A stretch of DNA of 30,954 bases. It comes from Actinomycetes bacterium. GTDB lineage: Bacteria > Actinomycetota > Thermoleophilia > Solirubrobacterales > 70-9. Each line of letters opens with the position of its first letter. Position 1 is the first letter of the stretch. Where the stretch lies: the NCBI GenBank assembly GCA_023436605.1, contig JAEZIQ010000070.1, positions 1-30,954 of the forward strand. The letters run 5' to 3'. Positions 22,323-28,841 of the stretch are shown here, in pieces. The notes under the pieces are model-generated. The model was not told the origin of the DNA. It made no database searches and worked only from the letters and a program-made list of their open reading frames with translations. The translations under genes were made by a program, and so were the position numbers.

Positions 22323-23104
22323 CAGCCCGCCGGCTGATCCGGTCGGCTCTGGCTCTCGTCGCCGCGCTCCTGCTCGGCGGCCTGCTCTCGGCTCCGGCCG
22401 GGGCGGTCAACACCCGCGTGTCGATTTCTGACTTCCAGTGGTCGAAGGAGCCGACCATCGATCTCGGCGAGTCGGTGACCTGGGACTGGATCGGTCCCGA
22501 CCTGCAGCACTCGGTGACCGGACAGGCCCCGAACGCGACCCAGTGGGATTCGGCTCCGGGCATCCCCAGCCCGCGCGCGAACCTGGGTGACTCGTTCACT
22601 GTCACCTTTGATCAGCCCGGCCAGTACCTCTTCGTCTGCAAGCTCCATCCGCAGGCGGTGCGGGGCACGGTCACCGTGACCGACAATCCCGGAGACCCCA
22701 ACTCGGACCCGGGGCCGCAGGCGCCGCTCCGATTCGACCTTGAACCGCCGCAGGTCGAGGCGCTCCGCATCAACAACCCGGTGATCGGCCCGAAGGGGAA
22801 GGGCACCGCGCTGAACCTCGAGGTCAGCGAGAAGGGCATCGTCTCGATCGACTACTACCGTCTGGTCAAAGTCCGCAAAGGCAAGAAGAAGTTCCGCGAG
22901 GTCAGGCGTTTTGCCGGTTACCACGAGCGAAGCATCCACATCGGCATCAACGGGGTCCGTTTCGCCAACCGTTCATCGACCTTCAAGCCGCAGGCCGGCA
23001 AGTACGAGGCGATCGTCCGGGTCGACGACGAAACCGGCAACTCCAGCCCGGAATTCACAGTCCCCTTCGAAATCAAGGGAAAGAAGAAAAAGAAGAAGAA
23101 GTGA
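22319..23104 (+). CDS. secreted cupredoxin-like protein 3, axial Met missing, with C-terminal extra domain
   Basis: 261 residues from GTG 22319, which overlaps the multicopper oxidase stop (GTGA) and starts directly at a signal peptide (RRLIRSALALVAALLLGG, cleavage near AGA). The first domain (about 30-122) is cupredoxin-like, with His64 (LQHSV), Cys107 and His110 in CKLHPQAVRG. The axial Met position of its neighbours (x-x-M after His) is Ala113. Residues ~140-252 form a second, probably beta-sandwich domain (PPQVEALRINNPVIGPKGKG...). The chain ends in seven lysines. It lacks the Cys-containing Lys segment of the other two cupredoxins. It may hold a three-ligand copper site or bind copper transiently. 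Confidence 0.83.
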   Translation: MTARRLIRSALALVAALLLGGLLSAPAGAVNTRVSISDFQWSKEPTIDLGESVTWDWIGPDLQHSVTGQAPNATQWDSAPGIPSPRANLGDSFTVTFDQPGQYLFVCKLHPQAVRGTVTVTDNPGDPNSDPGPQAPLRFDLEPPQVEALRINNPVIGPKGKGTALNLEVSEKGIVSIDYYRLVKVRKGKKKFREVRRFAGYHERSIHIGINGVRFANRSSTFKPQAGKYEAIVRVDDETGNSSPEFTVPFEIKGKKKKKKK

Positions 23105-23157
23105 CCGGTCCCGGTTAGGATTGGGAGAAGCCCACGCAGGAACGAATCGCGTTTCCG

Positions 23158-23166
23158 GGAGGAGGG
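23158..23166 (+). promoter_or_regulatory. ribosome binding site of delta-60 gene 1
   Basis: GGAGGAGGG precedes ATG 23173 by 6 nt and supports this start over the in-frame ATG at 23182. The 68-nt gap after the cupredoxin 3 gene shows no clear terminator, so read-through is possible. Confidence 0.6.
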
Positions 23167-23172
23167 AACTGA

Positions 23173-24906
23173 ATGATTCAGATGCTCCGGAAGTCCAGCA
23201 TGACTCGCACGGTAATGGCGGGTGCGGCGTCCGCTGCGGCCATATGCGTGGGCCTTTCCGGCCTGTTGACCGGTAGCGCACAGGCCGGAATCAGCGAACT
23301 TGGCACCGAGCCCGTGACGTTTCGGGATGCTTTCGAACGGAGCGACGGGTCGCTGGTGGTCACCGGGCGGACCGGTGACATCCTCTTTGAGAAGGACGAT
23401 CCCGACCGAAGAAAAGCAGCCAATCTGGTGGTCGGTCTAGACCGCTACGGGACCCTGATCCCTGACTTTGGCGATGGCGGCATCACGCTCATTCCTCTGG
23501 AGCCTGACGAGATTCCTTACGAGGTCATGAGTCGTCCGGAGGGCGGATTTCTTTCGGTTACGAATTTCCGCCTGCGGGCCTATGGGGCAGATGGCAACCT
23601 GGACCCCGGTTTTGCGCAGTCCGGACAGATCTCCCTGCCGGGTCTGATCGGCGTTGCCACATCCTCCAGCAGTATCTTCACGGCCCAACGAGTCGGTGCG
23701 GTCACGCGGGTCGGAAAGTTCACCCTTGCCGGGGAACCTGATCCGGAGTACGGGACCGAAGGATTCTCCGAAGTGCCCTTTGAGGCGCGTGTCGCACCAG
23801 CCGTCGACAGCAAGGAAAGAGTGGTGCTGGCCGGCGAAGACGGTGCTAAGCGGCAGGCGTTTCGTCTCGACGACGAGGGAAAGCCCGATACCGACTTTGG
23901 CACGCACGGAACGGGGGCCGCCGATCTCGTGATACAGCCCCCTTCGCCTGCGTACATCTTCTTCGAGGCCCTGTATCGGGTCGAGATTCTGGCCGGCGAC
24001 GCGGTACGCGTCTCCTTCTCCGAGATCCCGCAGCTTTACAGCCAGAGATTCCTCACGACCGACCTGAACGAGGATGGAGAACCGCCGGTTCCGTTCCCGC
24101 TCGGCTCGGCGGGCAACATCAACTATCGGGATGAGGGCCCCTTCGAGTTCCTGTTGGCCGGCCACGCGGTCGACGCAACTCCAGGCGAGGGCTGGAACAA
24201 CAACTCGATTGAGCTGTCTGATGGCACGGTCCTCGGCGTAGGTGGAGCCGGCGGGCATGACTGCCGCTATCGCTGTCAGTACAGGGTGATGGGAATGGTG
24301 GCCTTGGCGGACGGGACCACGGGTAATCTCGTGCCCGGTTTTGGTTCCGGAGGTGTGAGGCTGATCCCCGGGAACACCTGTTCCTGGGGACTGACGGCGG
24401 TCGAACTGGATTGGAAAGTCTGCCGGGTTGCCCCTCCTCGTATCCAGGCTTTGGCCAAGCTGAACGGCACCACCGGCTTACGCCCCCGGCTCGAGCTCCT
24501 GGCTACCCCAGGAACACCTCCACCTGACTTTCGGGGCACGGCACAGCGACTCGAGGTAACTCTTCCCGGGAAGCTTCGGCTGCTGAAGGGCTGGAAGCGC
24601 AAAGTCAAGCTGTGGGTGTCCGATGGTGACGGGACCAGTAAACGAGTTCCGGTGGAGATCACGGGACGTCAATTGTTTGCTCAGTACATACCTGTCCTTC
24701 CGCCTGATTGGGAGTACGAAACCGATCTCACCGACCCGCAACTCACTTTTCGGGTCGTGATTCGCCGGGGAGCGATCGGTCGAATTGGCCGAAAGGTTCA
24801 GCGACGAGGTCTAAAGACCAAGGTCAGGGCCGAGTTCGAACCACGGGGATACGGAAGCTACGCGCCGAACTCGAAGACTCGATCAGTACGAGTCAAACTG
24901 AAATAG
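23173..24906 (+). CDS. secreted delta-60-repeat protein, paralogue 1
   Basis: 577 residues. A signal peptide (to about residue 38, ending SAQA) precedes repeats of the delta-60 type, with the hallmark D-x-x-F-G-x-x-G: GTLIPDFGDGG, GNLDPGFAQSG, GKPDTDFGTHG, GNLVPGFGSGG. Such repeats build beta-propeller-like secreted domains. After the block RLIPGNTC...DWKVCRVAPP comes a ~150-residue basic beta-rich C-terminal domain that is also present in the next gene. Function unknown; probably surface or extracellular. It follows the copper operon on the same strand, but nothing seen here ties it functionally to copper. Confidence 0.82.
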   Translation: MIQMLRKSSMTRTVMAGAASAAAICVGLSGLLTGSAQAGISELGTEPVTFRDAFERSDGSLVVTGRTGDILFEKDDPDRRKAANLVVGLDRYGTLIPDFGDGGITLIPLEPDEIPYEVMSRPEGGFLSVTNFRLRAYGADGNLDPGFAQSGQISLPGLIGVATSSSSIFTAQRVGAVTRVGKFTLAGEPDPEYGTEGFSEVPFEARVAPAVDSKERVVLAGEDGAKRQAFRLDDEGKPDTDFGTHGTGAADLVIQPPSPAYIFFEALYRVEILAGDAVRVSFSEIPQLYSQRFLTTDLNEDGEPPVPFPLGSAGNINYRDEGPFEFLLAGHAVDATPGEGWNNNSIELSDGTVLGVGGAGGHDCRYRCQYRVMGMVALADGTTGNLVPGFGSGGVRLIPGNTCSWGLTAVELDWKVCRVAPPRIQALAKLNGTTGLRPRLELLATPGTPPPDFRGTAQRLEVTLPGKLRLLKGWKRKVKLWVSDGDGTSKRVPVEITGRQLFAQYIPVLPPDWEYETDLTDPQLTFRVVIRRGAIGRIGRKVQRRGLKTKVRAEFEPRGYGSYAPNSKTRSVRVKLK

Positions 24907-24910
24907 GTCC

Positions 24911-24916
24911 GGAGGG
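24911..24916 (+). promoter_or_regulatory. ribosome binding site deciding the TTG start of delta-60 gene 2
   Basis: GGAGGG lies 5 nt before TTG 24922, which opens a signal peptide; no ATG or GTG is as well placed. Confidence 0.55.
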
Positions 24917-24921
24917 TCCAA

Positions 24922-26667
24922 TTGTCAACAACAAGGTGGCTGGTCACGATTCTCGGTCTGATTGCTGCTCTCGCGGTTCCCCAGTTTGCTTCTGCCTCGA
25001 CCACAGCCGATCTCTGCAGCACCTCTCTGAACCAGGGGTTGGAGGCGAAGGACGGGTCCCTGGTACTGCTTGGGCACACGTCCAAGTGCGAAGAAGACGG
25101 AACCCGAACCGATCACCGGTACTTTCTGGTCGGACTGACATCGTCCGGCGAGATACGCTCCGGATTCGGGGATGGTGGTGTCGTTATTGTCCCGCGGCTG
25201 GAGAATGAGGCGATCCCGAATCTGGTCGAGACGAGCGACGGCAGCTACCTGCTCCAGACTAACCTCAGGGTCCGTGCCTTCAACCCGGACGGGAGCCCGC
25301 AAACCGGGTTCGGTGATTCCGGTGAGATCACGCCGGCATCCCCGGACCAGATGAACGCGACTCCGAGGGACATTTTCGCCACGGGAAATGGCGGGTTTGT
25401 CCTCACAGGGGTTAGGTACGAGGAACAGTCGATTGGCCCGCAAGGGATCTGGGTCGGTCGTTACAACGGCAGTGGAAAGCTGGTTTCCAGCTTCGGAACC
25501 GGCGGGCTCGCCGACACAAGACTGAGCACCTACTACTACGCCTACTACTACGACACGGAGCTGGCGATCGACGGCCAGGACCGGATCCTGGTGGCGAACA
25601 GGCATTTCATGACACGCCTACTCCCCGACGGAGATGTCGACGAGACTTTCGGGAACGAGAACAACGTTGTGGACCTGACGGGTTACCTCCCGGTTCACGA
25701 GATCACGGTCGGGGACGAGGGAGAGATCACGGTGCTCTCGGTGGGCGACGAATGGCTCTACAGCCATCCCGCGTACGCCCAGTATTTCGGTGCCGACGGT
25801 GAAGCCCTTCCGGAGAAGCCGAAAGTGAAGGTCGCCGGGTTTGCCTGGACGGCGATCACCTACCCGGGCGGGATTGCCTATGCGGCATTTCCTTCGCGGG
25901 GTTTCGATCCCGGGTTTGCGGTCGGCACATCACCGACGAAGACCCGCTCGTATCACCTGACTCCGTCGTTCGGCGAGGTGTACGGGTTGACCGCACTGGC
26001 CGACGGTTCCATCCTCGCGGTGGGATCCTCCTCGGGAGGAGCGGTGCTGAAGCTGGATCCGGCGACCGGCGACCCGGTCAAGTCATTCGGAGCGGGCGGA
26101 AGCCGCCTGATCCCGGGGAACAGCTGCAAGTACGGCTCGTCCGGGCGGGTCGGAGACTGGAAGATCTGCCGGGTCATGCCCCCGGTCGTTACCGGTTCAG
26201 CCTCACTCAGCGGACGATTCGGTCTGCGCCCGTCGCTGACTGTGAGAGCCAGCCTGGGTAAGCCACCTGAGAACCTCTGGGGGACGCGCCAGGTCCTGAC
26301 CCTGAAGCTTCCGCCCGGACTCCGCCTGAAGGAAGACGCGCGAAAGAGGATCGTCACCTCGACCGTTCCTGGCCGCCCGAGAGTGATGAGCGTTTCCGGC
26401 TCGACTATCAAGATAAAGGTCAAGCCTCGCTACGAGATCTGGCAAGACGAATACGTGAGCAATCCGGGCAAGGACGCCCGTCTGACGATCAGGCTCAAGC
26501 TGAAGCGGGGTTCCCTGTTGCCGATCCCCCGCAAGCCGAGGTCAAACCTGGCCCCGATCAGGGTTCAGGGTACCTTCATTCCGGTAGCCGGAGGTGCATT
26601 CTCGCCCCCGGTCAGGGCCTGGTTCGGTCCCAAGTCGGCCAAGGGGAGAATCCGGATCGGGCGCTGA
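24922..26667 (+). CDS. secreted delta-60-repeat protein, paralogue 2
   Basis: 581 residues from TTG 24922, 15 nt after the first paralogue. Signal peptide TRWLVTILGLIAALAVP, cleavage near ASA. Delta-60 motifs include GEIRSGFGDGG, GSPQTGFGDSG, GKLVSSFGTGG and GDPVKSFGAGG. The block RLIPGNSC...DWKICRVMPP and the basic C-terminal domain match paralogue 1, so the pair arose by tandem duplication. A 12-nt tandem repeat (25529-25552) encodes YYYAYYY. The two proteins are probably co-expressed; partner or ligand unknown. Confidence 0.82.
   Translation: MSTTRWLVTILGLIAALAVPQFASASTTADLCSTSLNQGLEAKDGSLVLLGHTSKCEEDGTRTDHRYFLVGLTSSGEIRSGFGDGGVVIVPRLENEAIPNLVETSDGSYLLQTNLRVRAFNPDGSPQTGFGDSGEITPASPDQMNATPRDIFATGNGGFVLTGVRYEEQSIGPQGIWVGRYNGSGKLVSSFGTGGLADTRLSTYYYAYYYDTELAIDGQDRILVANRHFMTRLLPDGDVDETFGNENNVVDLTGYLPVHEITVGDEGEITVLSVGDEWLYSHPAYAQYFGADGEALPEKPKVKVAGFAWTAITYPGGIAYAAFPSRGFDPGFAVGTSPTKTRSYHLTPSFGEVYGLTALADGSILAVGSSSGGAVLKLDPATGDPVKSFGAGGSRLIPGNSCKYGSSGRVGDWKICRVMPPVVTGSASLSGRFGLRPSLTVRASLGKPPENLWGTRQVLTLKLPPGLRLKEDARKRIVTSTVPGRPRVMSVSGSTIKIKVKPRYEIWQDEYVSNPGKDARLTIRLKLKRGSLLPIPRKPRSNLAPIRVQGTFIPVAGGAFSPPVRAWFGPKSAKGRIRIGR
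25529..25552 (+). repeat. 12-nt tandem repeat encoding a Tyr cluster
   Basis: CCTACTACTACG occurs twice in a row and encodes the YYYAYYY stretch of delta-60 paralogue 2. Confidence 0.75.
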
Positions 26668-26721
26668 CTTTTCGCGGCACCTGGGAGGCCCGACGGCAGA
26701 CTTTCCGGCGGCACCGGTGCC

Positions 26722-26727
26722 TATGCT
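26722..26727 (+). promoter_or_regulatory. possible -10 element of the second tetR
   Basis: TATGCT ends 6 nt before GTG 26734; no good Shine-Dalgarno apart from a G-run (26731-26734), no clear -35. Confidence 0.3.
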
Positions 26728-26733
26728 CTGGGG

Positions 26734-27420
26734 GTGCCGACCTCGCTGGAGCGCCGACATAGCCGACGCCGCCGCCATGAGCGGACCCGCCAGGAGCTGA
26801 TCGAGGCTGCGCTGAACCAGTCGGCGGCCGGGTCGTTCAAGGACCTGACCGTGGAAGGGGTGACCCGGGAAGCCGGGGTCGCCCGTTCCGCTTTCTACGT
26901 CTATTTCGGAGACAAGGAGGAGCTGCTGCTCGGGGCCCTCGAGGACCTGATCGCCTCGCACCAGAACCGGCTCGGTCGCTGCTGGCAGCAGGGCGACGAT
27001 CCCCGTCGCGACATCGAGCGGGGCATTTACGGGATGGCCCGGATCTACGCCGACAGCGCCGGACTTCTTGCCCTGGCCGGCGAAGCCGCGACCTACGACG
27101 AAGAGGTCCGCGAGCTCTGGTCGACCGTGATCGAGACAGTGATCGAAGGGACCCGGGAGGAAATCGAGCGCCTGCAGCGCACCGGTGCGGTCAACGAATC
27201 ACTCGACCCGGAAGCCCTCTCGGAGGGCCTGGTGCTGATGACCGAACGGAGCTTCCAGGTTCATCTGGCCCAGGGCCAGGGCGACTCGTCCGAAGTCGCC
27301 TCCCGTCTCACCCGCGTCTGGTGGGCCGCCCTATTCGGTCCGCCCGCCCCAACAGAAACGCCCCCGGACAAGCCCGAGGAGAGTCACGGCCGGGACGGTG
27401 AAGCAGGTCCGCGACCGTAA
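26734..27420 (+). CDS. TetR-family transcriptional regulator
   Basis: 228 residues from GTG 26734. A very basic N-terminal arm (RRHSRRRRHERTRQ) leads into the TetR DNA-binding domain, with the helix-turn-helix TVEGVTREAGVARSAFYVYF (about 39-58) and the following GDKEELL. The C-terminal domain is helical with no recognisable ligand signature. It is not in tight linkage with a transporter or enzyme, so its target is unclear; lemA is convergent. The last eight codons and the stop lie within the repeated palindrome (27397-27441), so the C-terminal tail DGEAGPRP is encoded by the repeat. Confidence 0.88.
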   Translation: MPTSLERRHSRRRRHERTRQELIEAALNQSAAGSFKDLTVEGVTREAGVARSAFYVYFGDKEELLLGALEDLIASHQNRLGRCWQQGDDPRRDIERGIYGMARIYADSAGLLALAGEAATYDEEVRELWSTVIETVIEGTREEIERLQRTGAVNESLDPEALSEGLVLMTERSFQVHLAQGQGDSSEVASRLTRVWWAALFGPPAPTETPPDKPEESHGRDGEAGPRP

Positions 27421-27441
27421 CGGTCGGAAACCTGCTTCACC
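27397..27441. repeat. 45-nt palindromic element, copy 2
   Basis: A perfect 12-bp inverted repeat (GGTGAAGCAGGT / ACCTGCTTCACC, 27397-27408 and 27430-27441) encloses an inner perfect 6-bp stem CGACCG-TAA-CGGTCG. The outer arms match copy 1 (5008-5052) except at their inner ends, and the total length is identical. The tetR stop codon TAA is the inner loop. Confidence 0.85.
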
Positions 27442-27447
27442 GCAAAG

Positions 27448-27474
27448 GAAAGGCCCGGACGGGCCGGGCCTTTC
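27448..27474. terminator. bidirectional terminator between tetR and lemA
   Basis: A perfect 11-bp stem GAAAGGCCCGG/CCGGGCCTTTC with a 5-nt loop lies between convergent genes, 6 nt after the palindromic repeat. T-runs are short but occur on both strands (CTTTC). Confidence 0.75.
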
Positions 27475-27501
27475 GCATTCCTTCGCGCTCGTAGCCCGCG
27501 G

Positions 27502-28068
27502 CTAAAACGTGACGTTGGGGGTCTGGCGCTCGGCGGCGTCCTCGATCTCGAAGAACTCCTTGTCGGTGAAGCCGCCCTGGTTGGCGACGATCGACGCGGG
27601 GAACTGCTGGATCTTGGTGTTGTAGGACTGGACGTTCGAGTTGTAGATCCGGCGGGAAGCCTGGATTTCGTCCTCGAGTTCCGAGAGGTTCCGGCTCAGC
27701 TGCTGGAAGTTCTCGGTTGCCTTCAGGTCCGGGTACTGCTCGGCCACGGCACGCAGGTCGGCGAGCGAACGGTTGAGGCCGGACTCCGCCGCGGCGGTGT
27801 CGTCGACGGACTGGGCGGCCATCGCGTTGGCGCGCGCCTTGGTCACTTCCTCGAAGACCTTCTGCTCGTGAGTCGCGTAGCCCTTGACCGTCTCGACCAG
27901 GTTCGGGACCAGGTAATGCCGGCGCTTCAGCTGGACGTCGATTCCACTCCAGGACTCGTCCACGCGATTGCGTGAAGCAATGATCCCGTTCCTCGTCGAG
28001 ATGTACCAGAGCACCGCAATCAGAGCGATAACAACGACCACTATCAGCGCGATTAGTGCGCCACTCAT
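27502..28068 (-). CDS. lemA: LemA family membrane protein
   Basis: 188 residues. One N-terminal membrane segment (about 3-22, ALIALIVVVVIALIAVLWY) is followed by the conserved LemA helical domain: YNxLV-like start region RNRVDESWSGIDVQLKRRH, then LVPNLVETVKGYATHEQKVF, AVAEQYPDLKA and the C-terminal RRIYNSNVQSYNTKIQQFP. LemA proteins have their C-terminal domain in the cytoplasm or periplasm depending on species; function is not settled. ATG 28068 is chosen because GAGGGGA lies 7 nt upstream; TTG 28074 would be too close. Divergent from the gene at 28167. Confidence 0.94.
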   Translation of the reverse strand: MSGALIALIVVVVIALIAVLWYISTRNGIIASRNRVDESWSGIDVQLKRRHYLVPNLVETVKGYATHEQKVFEEVTKARANAMAAQSVDDTAAAESGLNRSLADLRAVAEQYPDLKATENFQQLSRNLSELEDEIQASRRIYNSNVQSYNTKIQQFPASIVANQGGFTDKEFFEIEDAAERQTPNVTF

Positions 28069-28075
28069 AAGCAAG

Positions 28076-28082
28076 TCCCCTC
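28076..28082 (-). promoter_or_regulatory. ribosome binding site of lemA
   Basis: GAGGGGA on the minus strand lies 7 nt from ATG 28068 and excludes the TTG at 28074. Confidence 0.55.
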
Positions 28083-28105
28083 GTTTGAAGTAAGTACCGC
28101 GGGAA

Positions 28106-28158
28106 TCCTATCCGCAGATTCGCCTCACGACAAAAACCCGCCCGGATGCGGATAGGGT
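28106..28158. promoter_or_regulatory. symmetric divergent promoter region of lemA and the 28167 gene
   Basis: A perfect 10-bp inverted repeat (CCTATCCGCA 28107-28116, TGCGGATAGG 28147-28156) places the hexamer TAGGAT on the minus strand (28111-28106, toward lemA) and TAGGGT on the plus strand (28153-28158, ending 8 nt before ATG 28167). Both look like -10 elements; -35 elements are not clear. Confidence 0.45.
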
Positions 28159-28166
28159 GAGCGCCG

Positions 28167-28841
28167 ATGGGCAAGCAATCCGACCAGTGGCAGCAGATCG
28201 TCTCCTCCTACAAGGGGGCCGGCGAGGTGAAGTGGGAGGCGGTCGGCGGAATCAACCCGGCCGACGGTCCGGTCGCGCTCTGCGTCGGCGGCAGCAACCG
28301 GCTGACCGGTGAACTCGCCCCGGACTTCTGGGGCGCCAGCTGCGACGCCGACGAAGAAGAGGTCGGCGGCTTCCTGCGCAAGGAGCTGGTGCCGACCGCG
28401 ATTCTCACCAAAGCCCACATGCCCGACCTGGCCAAGGTGGTGCCCGCCTTCAACGTCGAATCGATCGAAGCCAACGCCGGTGAGTTCGTCAAACAGAAGA
28501 TGTCCCGGCGCAAGGTCGAGTTCGAGTCACTCGAGTTCAACCGGCGCTTCCTCGCGACCGTGCCCAAGGATCACGACCCGATCGCCCTGCGGGAACTCTT
28601 CTCGCCCGGATTCCTCGACTGGACCACGACGATCGACCGCGAAGTGGATTTCGGGATCAACGACCGCCAGTTCTGGTTTCTCTGGCGGCTGAAGGAACGT
28701 TCGGCGGGAGAGCTGAAACTGGCGCTCGTAAACGCCGGCGAACTGTTCCACCGGCTTCATGCCGAGATGGAAGAAGAAGGTATCCACACCTATCCGGGTG
28801 GACCATGGAACGCCGGACTTGAACCTTTCCCGGCTGACTGA
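28167..28841 (+). CDS. unknown soluble protein, weakly DUF3137-like
   Basis: 224 residues without signal peptide or membrane segment. The central part (about 112-205) contains SLEFNRRF, then ELFSPGFLDW, and a strand-like QFWFLWRLKE. This order (E-F-N-R-x-F, then a segment naming the end of a helical insert, then a hydrophobic strand) recalls DUF3137-type proteins, which often neighbour lemA; I am not sure of it. The C-terminus is Gly/Pro-rich (TYPGGPWNAGLEP). It is divergent from lemA over a symmetric promoter region and its 3' end overlaps the FUSC gene. Confidence 0.72.
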   Translation: MGKQSDQWQQIVSSYKGAGEVKWEAVGGINPADGPVALCVGGSNRLTGELAPDFWGASCDADEEEVGGFLRKELVPTAILTKAHMPDLAKVVPAFNVESIEANAGEFVKQKMSRRKVEFESLEFNRRFLATVPKDHDPIALRELFSPGFLDWTTTIDREVDFGINDRQFWFLWRLKERSAGELKLALVNAGELFHRLHAEMEEEGIHTYPGGPWNAGLEPFPAD

